From contig JBHGBF010000169.1 in assembly GCA_041946865.1 (NCBI GenBank), positions 1-24,423 on the forward strand: a DNA stretch of 24,423 bases, given 5' to 3'. Every line of letters starts with the position of its first letter. Position 1 is the first letter of the stretch. Of this stretch, positions 16,012 to 24,348 are shown in pieces. The position numbers were made by a program, and so were the translations under genes. Under the pieces are notes generated by a model, which ran no database searches, was not told the origin of the DNA, and was given only the letters and a program-made list of their open reading frames with translations. This DNA is from RPQK01 sp041946865. Its GTDB lineage: Bacteria > Acidobacteriota > UBA6911 > RPQK01.

Positions 16012-17706
16012 TCAGCTTGGAGGTCTGGTCAGAGACTCAAGGTAAACCGAGCGGCCTCCCACAATCGTCCTGATGACCTTAATGTCCTTTATCTTAACGG
16101 GATCGACCTTCATCGGATTGTCGGAGAGGACGGTGATGTCCGCCAGGTGGCCGACCGCCAGACTTCCGAGCAGGGATTCGGCGAACATCGCGTAGGCGTT
16201 GGATCGCGTATAGCAGGTGAGCGCTTCCTCTGCCGAGATCTTCTGTTCGGGGAGCCAGCCCTCCGGGTGCTTTCCGTCCAGAGTCTGCCGAGTGACTGCG
16301 GCATAGACCCCAAGCAACGGATCAAGCGGCGCCACCGGCCAGTCACTTCCGAAGGCGAGCGTTGTCCCTTTGTCGAGCAGTGAGCGGAAGGCGTAGGTCG
16401 TTTTGAGCCGTTCCGGGCCGATGCGCTTGGCCGCCCAGCGACCGTCGTCTATCAGATGGTAGGGCTGCATCGAGGCAATGACGCCCAATTTGTGAAAACG
16501 ATCAATCGACTGTGGCGCCAGGTGCTGTGCGTGTTCGATGCGAAATCGCCGATCCTTCTTGCTGCCGTCCTTCGATTCCACGTACTCATAGATATCGAGC
16601 AACTCCTCATTGGCTCGGTCTCCGATCGCATGGACGGCGATCTGAAGCCCGGCGGTATCCGCTTTCTCGATGAGCCTCTTCATGTTCCCTTCCGGGAACC
16701 ACGTGGCGGCCGGCAAACCAGTCGATTTGGGGGCGTCAAGGTAGGGCTTGTAGAACCAGGCGGTTGTGCTGCCCAGTGAGCCATCCATGAAACCCTTCAC
16801 TCCGCCGGTCCGCAGATAGTCATTCACATTTTTCCTCACCGGACGAACGCTCGAGGGCTTGTCGATATCGGGGAGGGGGGTGAAAGCGTAAATGCGGACC
16901 GTCAAGTTGCCTGCCTCGAACACGTCTTGAAAAAGTGTCAGATCATCCCGGGAGCACATCGCATTAACTGACGTGACCCCCAGGCGTCCGGCTTCCTTGA
17001 CGGCAGCCAGAAGGGCCCTCGTACGTTCCGCCTCGGAGGGCTCAGGGATAAGCCGGGCCACCAGGTCCATGGCGGCGTCCCGAAGCAATCCTGTCGGTTC
17101 TCCCTTATCGTTGCGGACGATTTCGCCGCCTTTCGGATCGGGTGTGTTGCGGGTGATTTTGGCCAGCCGCAGAGCGTAACTGTTGGCGAGGGCCATGTGG
17201 CCATCCAGCCGGTCGACAAAGACAGGAGTATCCGGAGTCACCGGGTCAATCAGGTGCCGGGTGGGCAGGCGCTGCGACGGCCAGGACTCATGATCCCAAT
17301 TGCCTCCGGTTATCCAGGCGCCCTTCAAAATCTCCCGGGCCCGCTCCCCGATCAGCCGGGCCAACTCGGTCTCGTCCTTCGCCTGGCGCAGGTCGATGCC
17401 GAGCAGGCTGAAACCGCCTTCAACAAAATGGGTGTGGCCGTCGATGAAGCCCGGCAAAGCGAATCGGCCCCGGAGGTCAATAACCTCGGTCTTGGCCCCT
17501 TTGAGTGACGCGATTTCATCACTGGTTCCCAGCGCCGCGATCCGGCCGCCTGAAATTGCGATCGCCTGAACCCGCGGAAGGCTTGGATTGGCCGTCCAGA
17601 AATCGCCGTTGGTCAATATCAGATCGGCAGGCATATTCACCTTCTGCGTAGTACAGGTTGTGACGAACAAGAGCGCCACGATCAGGATGGATCTCAACTG
17701 TGACAT
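16012..17706 (-). CDS. Amidohydrolase, YtcJ-like (Amidohydrolase_3), exported
   Basis: This is a zinc or dinuclear-metal hydrolase of the YtcJ/Amidohydrolase_3 family. From the ATG at 17706 it is 564 aa; a TTG at 17751 would add 15 residues and lose the clear N-terminal signal. MSQLRSILIVALLFVTTC looks like a signal or lipoprotein leader, with C18 as possible lipid site although T at -1 is atypical. The metal motif GFIDGHTHF (H91, H93), HAIGDRANEEL, FRIEHAQH and AFGSDWP supply the expected His and Asp ligands. The GGNWDHESWP segment is typical of the family. Such proteins act on N-acyl or amide compounds; the substrate is unknown. No Shine-Dalgarno is visible. Confidence 0.93.
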   Translation of the reverse strand: MSQLRSILIVALLFVTTCTTQKVNMPADLILTNGDFWTANPSLPRVQAIAISGGRIAALGTSDEIASLKGAKTEVIDLRGRFALPGFIDGHTHFVEGGFSLLGIDLRQAKDETELARLIGERAREILKGAWITGGNWDHESWPSQRLPTRHLIDPVTPDTPVFVDRLDGHMALANSYALRLAKITRNTPDPKGGEIVRNDKGEPTGLLRDAAMDLVARLIPEPSEAERTRALLAAVKEAGRLGVTSVNAMCSRDDLTLFQDVFEAGNLTVRIYAFTPLPDIDKPSSVRPVRKNVNDYLRTGGVKGFMDGSLGSTTAWFYKPYLDAPKSTGLPAATWFPEGNMKRLIEKADTAGLQIAVHAIGDRANEELLDIYEYVESKDGSKKDRRFRIEHAQHLAPQSIDRFHKLGVIASMQPYHLIDDGRWAAKRIGPERLKTTYAFRSLLDKGTTLAFGSDWPVAPLDPLLGVYAAVTRQTLDGKHPEGWLPEQKISAEEALTCYTRSNAYAMFAESLLGSLAVGHLADITVLSDNPMKVDPVKIKDIKVIRTIVGGRSVYLESLTRPPS

Positions 17707-17749
17707 AGCACGAATATTACACGAGATTTTTGAGTTAACATTACGAATC

Positions 17750-17781
17750 AAGCGGACAGGGTGACAAGCGGACAGGGTGAA
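17750..17781. repeat. 16-bp tandem duplication
   Basis: Positions 17750-17765 and 17766-17781 are AAGCGGACAGGGTGAC and the same with a final A, differing at one base. Each can be split into two related octamers, like the other period-8 repeats here. GTGACAAG (17761-17768) has an inverted copy CTTGTCAC at 17932-17939, so the two lie about 170 bases apart on either side of the leader of the histidine kinase gene. Confidence 0.85.
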
Positions 17782-17949
17782 GGGGCCTGCGGAGCTCGTG
17801 CCGAGCCGCTTCAGTCGCTGGGCAAGGGTGTTGAAAAAGGGTGGAGGATGGCCTCCTCCCCGCTCGCAGTTGCGCCTTCAGGGGCGCGCGCGGCTTTGTC
17901 AGAGCCGTCCAGCTGCGGCCGTCTGTTACCTTGTCACAAGAAGGGGGCC

Positions 17950-19977
17950 ATGAATCTGTTAGATGCGATCGCGCTGGCGGGTTTCTTCCTGGGCGTTCTC
18001 CTTCATTTGTTTCTTTTGTCGGCGTTCTTGAAGCGACGTCGCAAGTCCACTTTCGAACTGGTCCTGCTGTTTTTGATCGGCGCGCTGCTGGTCTGGTTTT
18101 CCGGGAACTTTCTGGCGGTCTTGATGCGAGCGATGGAGCAGGCCCGGCTCGCCGGTGTCCTGCGCGCCGTGAACGCCGTGACCTTTGTGACGCTCGGTCT
18201 GCTCCCGCCTCTTTTATTCCACACGCACTGGATCTATTATCGCAAACGTCACTCGCCGGCGCCCTGGGAACGTAAGCTCATCTGGCTGCTTCTGGGTGTG
18301 CTGTATCTCGCGCTGGCGGGCCTGCCGCTGGCGGTCCGCCGGATTCTGGCGGCCCCTCCGACTGATCCGTTGCGGGGGTTGTTCCCTTTCGACCTCGGGT
18401 TCCTGGTATTGCTCTCGCTGGCCTACTATGGTTCTGCCTTTATCGGCTATCGGATCGTCACTTATCCTCGAAGTTCGGTTGAACGGGCTGTTTTTCGTGG
18501 TCTGGCGCTGATTTTCGCCTTCATCCCGCTCTACAACGTGCTGGTGGTGAGTGCCTCTGAATCTCGCAGCTGGCTGATGTTGGGAGTGTGGCTGGCGTCT
18601 TTGCTCCCCAGTTCCCTCATCTGCTACCACATCTACCGTTATCAGTTCCTCGACGTGGATACGACGAGGCCGCTGGCTTCGGCCTTGATGATCCTCCTGA
18701 CTCTCTCCGTATACATCCTGGCGGTGCGTCTCATAGGAGGATATCTGGAGGGCGAGCTGGGCACGGCCCGCAGCCCCTCGCTGCTTCTCGAAGCGACGCT
18801 GCTAGTCGGCATTCTGCTTTTGTTCCCGACTCTCAGCAGGGGCCTGGAGACTCTCGCGGCGCGTCTCTTCAGCGGAGAGATCCGCAAATACCGGGAAATC
18901 GGCGAAGTGATCCATCGCACCGCTCCCATCCTCGCCAACCCTGATCTCTACAAAGAGTTTGTTGAAGACCACCTCAAGCACGAGCTGGGGACGAGCCGGG
19001 TTCGCATCAACTTGAATCCGGCTGCGTCACCCCAGCTGACAGACCAGGCCTACCCGCTGGTCGCCGCTGACCGGCGACTCGGCTACCTGGAAATCAGCCA
19101 ACCTCAGACCGATTCGCGAAGCGAGCGAGAAGCCATGCATTTCCTGGCCAACGAGATCGCTGTGGGTCTCGATCGATGCCATTCCCTGGCAACTCAAGTG
19201 CGCATGGAGCGAGAGCTGGCCCAGAAGTCCCACATGGAGGAGATCGGCCGCATGGCCGCTGCGGTGGCGCATAATGTCAAGAACCCGCTCAGCTCGATGC
19301 GCACTCTCCTGCAACTTCTCCAGGAGGCCGACAACCTCACATCCGATCAGCGGGACGAAGTTCGTATGATGCTCCGTGAGATCGATCGGCTCTCTTCGAC
19401 GGTGACCAATCTGCTGAAGTTTTCGCGTTTCGAGTCGATCCAGAAAGGCCGGAGCGGCGAATGGCCTGGCGTCTCGCTGTCGGTGCTGGCCGATTCACTT
19501 CAGGAAGTGTTCGCCGGCGACCTGCAAGCCAGGAGGATCCGCCTGGACGTCGCCGGCAGTGACCTCACCATTCGGACGGATCCGGAAATACTGACCGATA
19601 TTCTGAGCAATTTGCTTTTGAACGCTATTGAGGCAAGCCCGGCGGGCGGGACGGTCCGGGTGAGCTTCGAACGAGACGGAGGACAGGCCGAGCTGACCGT
19701 AGAGGACGAAGGTCCGGGAATTCCGGAGCAGGTTCGAGGCCGGCTGTTTGAACCGTTTGTCAGCACCAAGAGCCGCGGGACCGGGTTGGGACTGGCCATC
19801 GTGAAAAAGAGAGTCGACCAGCTTTCAGGGACGGTCTCGTACGTCAGCCCGGTGAGAGGGCGCGGAACTCGCTTCACGGTCAGGCTTCCGATTCCAGGCG
19901 ATTATCAGGAGGATCGGACCGATCGGTTGGATCCGAGTCAGAAAGCTCGCACTTATGAAAACACTGATCGTAGATGA
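17950..19977 (+). CDS. Membrane histidine kinase, nine helices plus GAF-like and HisKA-HATPase core
   Basis: The ATG at 17950 follows AAGGGGGC and gives 675 aa; upstream in-frame starts (17761 GTG, 17848 ATG) would fuse repeat-derived, proline-rich sequence and are rejected. Nine hydrophobic segments (about 5-27, 35-58, 72-93, 109-128, 147-168, 183-201, 208-230, 241-263, 277-295) form the sensor. Residues ~320-420 look GAF-like. The H-box AAAVAHNVKNPLSSMRTLLQ has the phospho-acceptor H441, followed by the N box (NLLLNAIEAS), G1 (DEGPGIPEQ) and G2 (GTGLGLA) ATP-binding boxes. It overlaps the next gene by 23 bases and must be the partner of that regulator. The stimulus is unknown. Confidence 0.95.
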   Translation: MNLLDAIALAGFFLGVLLHLFLLSAFLKRRRKSTFELVLLFLIGALLVWFSGNFLAVLMRAMEQARLAGVLRAVNAVTFVTLGLLPPLLFHTHWIYYRKRHSPAPWERKLIWLLLGVLYLALAGLPLAVRRILAAPPTDPLRGLFPFDLGFLVLLSLAYYGSAFIGYRIVTYPRSSVERAVFRGLALIFAFIPLYNVLVVSASESRSWLMLGVWLASLLPSSLICYHIYRYQFLDVDTTRPLASALMILLTLSVYILAVRLIGGYLEGELGTARSPSLLLEATLLVGILLLFPTLSRGLETLAARLFSGEIRKYREIGEVIHRTAPILANPDLYKEFVEDHLKHELGTSRVRINLNPAASPQLTDQAYPLVAADRRLGYLEISQPQTDSRSEREAMHFLANEIAVGLDRCHSLATQVRMERELAQKSHMEEIGRMAAAVAHNVKNPLSSMRTLLQLLQEADNLTSDQRDEVRMMLREIDRLSSTVTNLLKFSRFESIQKGRSGEWPGVSLSVLADSLQEVFAGDLQARRIRLDVAGSDLTIRTDPEILTDILSNLLLNAIEASPAGGTVRVSFERDGGQAELTVEDEGPGIPEQVRGRLFEPFVSTKSRGTGLGLAIVKKRVDQLSGTVSYVSPVRGRGTRFTVRLPIPGDYQEDRTDRLDPSQKARTYENTDRR

Positions 19978-21343
19978 CGAAGAAACCGCGCGTTACGGAA
20001 TGCGTCGGACCCTGGATGTCAAGGGACGGGTTTTTGAGGCTGCTACCCTGGCGGCAGCCCGGCGGATTTGCGCAGAAGAAAAACCGGAACTCGTACTGCT
20101 CGACCTGAACCTCGGCGTGGAGAACGGGTTTGACCTGCTGACCGAAATCCAGGCGACTCAGGAGCCGGCCCCCAAGGTCATCATTATCACCGCCCACGGC
20201 AGCGAGAAGGTGGCGGTTGACGCAATGAAGCGGGGCGCGTTTGACTACCTGGCCAAGCCATTCGACATCGACGAGCTCCGGCTGATTGTCAGAAACGCCG
20301 CCCAGCAGATCGAGCTGCAAAAGGAGAACCGGGATCTCAAGCTGGAATTGGCCGCCGCGTCCGGGAGCGGTGACTTGCTCGGAACGAGTCAGACGATTCG
20401 ACGGGTATTCGGAATGATCGAGAAAATTGCCGAGACTGACGTCACCGTTCTGCTCCTGGGCGAGAGCGGGGTCGGCAAGGAACTGGTGGCGCGCGAGCTG
20501 CATCGCCGCAGCCCTCGCGCTGCTCAGCCTTTCGTCACCGTAAACTGCGCGGCTATCCCCGAAAACCTGATGGAGAGCGAGCTGTTCGGACACGAACGGG
20601 GTGCGTTCACCGGGGCGGTGCAGAGGCGGACCGGCAAGTTCGAGCAGGCCCAGAAAGGGACTGTCTTCCTTGACGAGATAGGCGATATGGCCGTGGAGAC
20701 GCAGGCCAAAATACTCCGTGCCCTGGAAGAACGAAGCATTGAACGGGTCGGCGGTAACGAGCCGATCGAAGTGGACGTGCGGATCATCAGCGCCACCAAC
20801 CGCGACCTGAAGGAAATGGTGAGGAAGGGGGTGTTTCGCGAAGACCTCTACTACCGGCTGGAAGTGGTCCAGATCGATATTCCTCCCCTGCGCGAGCGCA
20901 AGGAAGACATTCCGCTTCTCGAGAGCCATTTCCGAAAACTCTTCTCTGCCAGGCACAAGCGGGAGGTCCCGGAAATGACCGCCCCGGCGCTGGCAAGGAT
21001 CATGCAATTCCCCTTTCCCGGGAATGTCCGCCAGCTGCGTAACCTGATCGAGCGGCTGGTGGTGTTGAATTCGACCGGGAAGATTGAGGAAAAGGACCTG
21101 CCCGAGGAGATCAGGTTCTATTTTCCCGAACAGGGCGCCGATACGTCAGAGGCCAAGATCGCCTCGTTTCTTGGAATGGACTTCAAGACCGCCCGAGAAG
21201 CGTTTGAGATCCGATACTTGCTGACCAGGCTGCGCGAGCATAACAACAACATCAGCCGCACGGCGCAGGCGATCGGCATCCATAGGCAGAGCCTGCAGCA
21301 GAAGATGAAGGAGCTGGGGCTACGCGAGCAGCTGGCCGAGTAG
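19955..21343 (+). CDS. NtrC-family sigma-54 response regulator
   Basis: The 462-aa protein has three domains. The receiver (1-115) has acidic DDE, phospho-acceptor D50 (LLDLNL), T79 (IITAHG) and K101 (LAKPFD). The sigma-54 AAA+ domain (about 140-370) has Walker A GESGVGKE (169-176), the GAFTGA sigma-54 contact loop (216-221), Walker B GTVFLDEIGD (235-244) and RRLE/RER sensor-type motifs, here FREDLYYRLE and PPLRERKED. A Fis-type helix-turn-helix (NNNISRTAQAIGIHRQSLQQK) ends the protein. Phosphorylation by the upstream kinase should trigger ATP hydrolysis and open sigma-54 promoters. I found no convincing -24/-12 promoter in the window, so its targets are probably elsewhere. Confidence 0.97.
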   Translation: MKTLIVDDEETARYGMRRTLDVKGRVFEAATLAAARRICAEEKPELVLLDLNLGVENGFDLLTEIQATQEPAPKVIIITAHGSEKVAVDAMKRGAFDYLAKPFDIDELRLIVRNAAQQIELQKENRDLKLELAAASGSGDLLGTSQTIRRVFGMIEKIAETDVTVLLLGESGVGKELVARELHRRSPRAAQPFVTVNCAAIPENLMESELFGHERGAFTGAVQRRTGKFEQAQKGTVFLDEIGDMAVETQAKILRALEERSIERVGGNEPIEVDVRIISATNRDLKEMVRKGVFREDLYYRLEVVQIDIPPLRERKEDIPLLESHFRKLFSARHKREVPEMTAPALARIMQFPFPGNVRQLRNLIERLVVLNSTGKIEEKDLPEEIRFYFPEQGADTSEAKIASFLGMDFKTAREAFEIRYLLTRLREHNNNISRTAQAIGIHRQSLQQKMKELGLREQLAE

Positions 21344-21345
21344 AC

Positions 21346-21371
21346 CTCCTGACGCGTCCGGGGCGCAGGAG
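21346..21371 (+). terminator. Hairpin after the response regulator gene
   Basis: CTCCTG (21346-21351) pairs with CAGGAG (21366-21371); a bulged A and three more GC pairs extend the stem inward. It lies 2 bases after the stop codon. The following sequence is C/T-mixed, not a clean T-run, so this is a weak terminator call. Confidence 0.4.
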
Positions 21372-21506
21372 CATTCTCCCAAATAGCCGTTTCCCTCACG
21401 AATATTCATAAATGCTAAATTTTTCTTTCGTCCTTTTCGAAGAAAGGGGCATCATATCGGCAGAAGAGGGTGCTTCTGCAGTGGGCCTAAAAGGGAGGAG
21501 GAGAAG

Positions 21507-23306
21507 ATGTCCAGAAAACCAATATTGCCCTTGTTGCTGTTCTGTTTCAGTTTCCCAGTGGTCGGCCAGAACTTGGGTGATCAATCCTCGGCTGGTTTTA
21601 CCAATGCTCGTACCTTTGCGAACGTCGATCTTCCTGCTTTACGACCGCCGCTCCGCCTTTTTGAAACCGTGGATCTCAGTGGAGTAACCCAGGCGAACAG
21701 TCTCGCCGTTTTCGAGAATCAGTTTCTGGTAGGACAACCGGGGTCCACTCTGACCCCTCTTTCCTACCGGCTGTTCAGTCGGGAGGGGAACTTCATTTGG
21801 GAACAGGGTCTGGTAGGCACGTCCGCGAACTTCCGTTACATCCCCGCCTTTTCGAACTCGCTCGTCATCCTCGGAGGGGAGGCAACGACTTCAGTCAAGG
21901 CAGTGAACATTGCGACCGGCGCGGTGGTCTGGCAGGACGCGGTCGGCGACACTACCGGCCGGTTTCCGGCGGTGACCGACAATTTCGCGGCGTACGCGGG
22001 CGCGAGCAAGATCGTGGTGAGGACGCTTTCCGGTGGTCTTTTCTGGCAGCAGGAAGTGACGACGGCGGCGGCTGCCCTGGCGGTTCGCGACGACTCGCTC
22101 TACTTCCTTTCGCTGGATCGGCGTCTTTACGCGATCAATCTGGCGACTGAGGCCGCCAAGTGGGGGCCGCTGGACAATGTGGCTTCCAACGGGGCCAGCC
22201 TGATTGCCAGTGAGAAATACGTGTACGTCAATGATCCGGCTGGCGGCATAGTAGCGGCGCTGAACGCGGCCACCGGGACAGTGGCGTGGCTGCATCAGGG
22301 TGTGCTGGGGACCTTCGCCACAGAACCGGCCTTGGCCCTGGCTCACGGCCGACTGTACATGTTCAGATCGGCGGACGGTGACGGTAAGGCTGCCATCAAT
22401 GTCTTTGACGGGGACACCGGCGTGCAGGTGTGGGCCGTCACCGAACCGGATTCCGGTTTGAGCCATGCCTTCCTGGCCGGCGACACCCTCTACTACTATC
22501 ACAACGGCCAGATCCGAGTTCGGGATGCGGCAACTGGGGCGCTGCTGTGGAGCATAGCCAAGGACGGCGTCCGGGCCTTGACCGCAGCCAAAGGAGAACT
22601 CTACGTCCTCTTGAACGGCGCGATCGAGGTCTATCGTCCGACCCACGCAATCTTCATGCCGCAGCTGGCCAACGGTCAGGGCCAGACGACCCTGGTGATG
22701 CTGGCGAACACCGGTTCCCAACCCATCGACGCGGTGGTGGATTTTTATGATCAGGACGGGGCTCCGGTTGCAGTTCCGCTCAAGGATCTGGGCACGCTGA
22801 GCCAGGTCGCGGTAACGGTTCCGCCGAATTCCTCCGTGGGGATTCAAACCGAGGACACGGGCGGGGCCTTGATCGTCGGTTGGGTCCGGGTCGTTTCCGA
22901 CGGCCTGCTGCGCGGGACAGCCGATTTCCAGCTGACCCAGGACGAGGAGATCGTGCGCGAGGCAGGCGTGGCCGATGCCGTGCCGACCGCGCAGGCCAAC
23001 ATTTTCGTCCGAGTCGGCGGCGGGTTTAACGCCGGAGTGGCCATCGCCGACCCGACCGAACAGGACGCCCAGCTGACCTTGCGGCTCCTGGATAGCGAGG
23101 GGAACGAACTCGCCAGTGAAACGTTTACCTTAGCCTCGGGCGCCCACATGGCGAACTACATCAATGAGGTGTTCGAGGAAGAAGTCGGCACTGCCTTTGA
23201 GGGTACGCTGGTGATTGAATCCGACGTCCCCGTCGTCATCACGGCGATCAGGACCAAGGACGGGTTCCAGATTTCGAGTTACCCGGTCGGACAGGCAGTC
23301 AGATAG
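21507..23306 (+). CDS. Secreted PQQ-type beta-propeller protein with duplicated C-terminal domains
   Basis: The 599-aa protein starts with a signal peptide (MSRKPILPLLLFCFSFPVVGQ). Residues ~60-375 consist of propeller blades of the PQQ-repeat kind, seen in recurring phrases: NIATGAVVWQD, LFWQQEV, NLATEAAKWG, NAATGTVAWLH, DGDTGVQVWA and DAATGALLW. No PQQ-ligand set of a dehydrogenase is evident, so a structural or binding role is more likely. The C-terminal ~220 residues form two related beta domains (FMPQLANGQGQTTLVMLANT and NIFVRVGGGFNAGVAIADPT), a pattern I associate with surface proteins of Acidobacteriota. The ATG has a strong GGGAGGAGG upstream. The stop codon is inside an octamer repeat. 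Confidence 0.9.
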   Translation: MSRKPILPLLLFCFSFPVVGQNLGDQSSAGFTNARTFANVDLPALRPPLRLFETVDLSGVTQANSLAVFENQFLVGQPGSTLTPLSYRLFSREGNFIWEQGLVGTSANFRYIPAFSNSLVILGGEATTSVKAVNIATGAVVWQDAVGDTTGRFPAVTDNFAAYAGASKIVVRTLSGGLFWQQEVTTAAAALAVRDDSLYFLSLDRRLYAINLATEAAKWGPLDNVASNGASLIASEKYVYVNDPAGGIVAALNAATGTVAWLHQGVLGTFATEPALALAHGRLYMFRSADGDGKAAINVFDGDTGVQVWAVTEPDSGLSHAFLAGDTLYYYHNGQIRVRDAATGALLWSIAKDGVRALTAAKGELYVLLNGAIEVYRPTHAIFMPQLANGQGQTTLVMLANTGSQPIDAVVDFYDQDGAPVAVPLKDLGTLSQVAVTVPPNSSVGIQTEDTGGALIVGWVRVVSDGLLRGTADFQLTQDEEIVREAGVADAVPTAQANIFVRVGGGFNAGVAIADPTEQDAQLTLRLLDSEGNELASETFTLASGAHMANYINEVFEEEVGTAFEGTLVIESDVPVVITAIRTKDGFQISSYPVGQAVR

Positions 23307-23328
23307 TCAGATAGTCGGATAGTCGGAT
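23297..23328 (+). repeat. Four octamers (AGTCAGAT/AGTCGGAT) across a stop codon
   Basis: Units begin at 23297, 23305, 23313 and 23321; two read AGTCAGAT and two AGTCGGAT. The TAG stop of the propeller gene (23304-23306) lies at the junction of units 1 and 2, so the last residues are repeat-encoded, as in atpF. Confidence 0.95.
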
Positions 23329-23345
23329 ACGAAGAAGAGAAGTTG

Positions 23346-23383
23346 CGGCCCGCGGATCGCTGATGCAGAGGACCCGCGGGCCG
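23346..23383. terminator. Bidirectional GC-rich terminator-like hairpin
   Basis: CGGCCCGCGG (23346-23355) and CCGCGGGCCG (23374-23383) are exact reverse complements around an 18-base loop. They lie between two convergent genes, 40 bases after the propeller stop and 6 bases after the minus-strand beta-barrel stop. The minus-strand side runs into a T/C-rich stretch (AACTTCTCTTCTTC). Confidence 0.65.
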
Positions 23384-23389
23384 AATTGC

Positions 23390-23950
23390 TTAGAACTGGA
23401 ACGAGACCCCGGTTGTGATGAGCCAGTTGGAGTCCCATTTGTCCCGGTTGGGGACATTGAAATTGGGAAGGCCCATGAAGTTACGTGACAGGTCGAGCAT
23501 GAGCCACATTCCTTCCTGAAACTTGATCTCTGTTCCTCCCCCGAGGACGAAGCTTGTCCCATAATCTACAAACTCCTGCCCCCCGAACTCGAAGACATGG
23601 CGAACAAAGCCAACCCCGCCTTTTCCAAAAACGTGGATGTTCTCGCCTCGTTTCGTGACCTTGACCCCTTGGGCAGAATTAATGAAGCGCAGCTTGATAT
23701 TGCTTTGCTCGACGCCGGCCAGGAAACTGGTCTGGCTGAAAATTCCAAAAAAAGGGTTCAGGTTGTAGACGAAGCCGAAGCCCCCGCCGTTAAACCCCTC
23801 TCCCTCAAACTCGAAGCCCTCAACACCTCGAAAGTCGAAACCTTGGACCCGCTGATAGAACCCCTGGAACTCCAGCTCCGAAAACTCATCCTGGCCGAGG
23901 CAAAGACCTCCGGCCAGGGACAAAACCACAACTGTGATGAACAACCGCAT
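23390..23950 (-). CDS. Small outer-membrane beta-barrel-like protein
   Basis: The 186-aa protein begins with a signal peptide (MRLFITVVVLSLAGGLCLGQ). It then shows alternating aromatic/glycine strands (GGGFGFVYNLNPFFGIF, FGKGGVGFVRHVFEFGG, SFVLGGGTEIKF, WLMLDLSRNFMGL) and ends SNWLITTGVSFQF. The terminal Phe after a strand is the usual BAM signature of outer-membrane barrels. An 8-strand small barrel is likely; its function is unknown. AAGGAGG stands 6 bases before the ATG. An acidic Gly/Phe/Glu stretch near residues 35-55 (FRGVEGFEFEGEGF) is notable for its repetitive pattern. Confidence 0.85.
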   Translation of the reverse strand: MRLFITVVVLSLAGGLCLGQDEFSELEFQGFYQRVQGFDFRGVEGFEFEGEGFNGGGFGFVYNLNPFFGIFSQTSFLAGVEQSNIKLRFINSAQGVKVTKRGENIHVFGKGGVGFVRHVFEFGGQEFVDYGTSFVLGGGTEIKFQEGMWLMLDLSRNFMGLPNFNVPNRDKWDSNWLITTGVSFQF

Positions 23951-24025
23951 CTTGAGCCTCCTTGGTCGACTTGTTTGGACGGGGGAATCGGGCCGAAAGT
24001 TCAGACTTGTTGAGGACTTACGCCC

Positions 24026-24292
24026 CTACTTCTTGCCCTCGTACCAACGCTTGTTGATTTCAATGTACTCGTGCCACTGCGACGGAACTTCGTCCTCAGG
24101 GAAAATGGCGTCAACCGGGCATTCCGGGACACAAGCTCCGCAGTCAATACACTCCTGGGGGTCTATGTATAACTGAGCGGCCGGATCAAACGTCTCTTCG
24201 TCTTTTCGAGGGTGGATACAGTCTACCGGGCAAGCATCGACACATGCCGTATCCTTTGTCCCGATGCAGGGTTGACATATGATGAACGCCAT
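24026..24292 (-). CDS. fdxA: Ferredoxin with two iron-sulfur clusters (7Fe/8Fe type)
   Basis: This 88-aa soluble electron carrier has eight or more Cys: C6, C9, C17, C21, C25 and C48, C51, C54, C58. C9-x7-C17-x3-C21 with C58 could bind a [3Fe-4S] cluster; C48/C51/C54 with C25 form the second [4Fe-4S] site, as in Bacillus/Thermus 7Fe ferredoxins. The opening IICQPCIGTKDTACVDACPV and the central LYIDPQECIDCGACVPECPV match that family. The protein continues into the acidic PEDEVPSQWHEYIEI end typical of these ferredoxins. AAAGGAG is 5 bases before the ATG. Cluster number is inferred from spacing alone. The OMP gene follows 75 bases downstream. Confidence 0.96.
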   Translation of the reverse strand: MAFIICQPCIGTKDTACVDACPVDCIHPRKDEETFDPAAQLYIDPQECIDCGACVPECPVDAIFPEDEVPSQWHEYIEINKRWYEGKK

Positions 24293-24317
24293 TCGTGCTC
24301 CTTTCCGTCAGTCTTAC

Positions 24318-24348
24318 AGTGTAGAACAAACGACAGGCCGGCTGACAA
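24318..24348 (-). promoter_or_regulatory. Possible promoter upstream of the ferredoxin
   Basis: On the minus strand TTGTCA (24343-24348, 5 of 6 to the -35 consensus) is followed by a 19-base spacer and TACACT (24318-24323, 4 of 6). The spacer is long, so this is tentative. A second TTGTCA-like site begins further upstream at 24359-24364. Confidence 0.25.

Noticed and set aside
17761..17949. 63-residue N-terminal extension of the histidine kinase
   Set aside because: Encoded by repeat-rich, proline/alanine-heavy sequence; the ATG at 17950 has a good Shine-Dalgarno and begins a normal membrane segment.
19880..21007. 375-aa open frame on the minus strand opposite the response regulator
   Set aside because: Shadow of a well-supported NtrC-family gene; no recognisable domain.
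21440..21506. Sigma-54 (-24/-12) promoter before the propeller gene
   Set aside because: A GG and a GC element occur near 21460-21475 but are 11 bases apart instead of 10, and the flanking consensus is poor.
21891..22847. 318-aa minus-strand frame opposite the propeller gene
   Set aside because: Shadow frame of the repetitive GC-rich propeller coding sequence.
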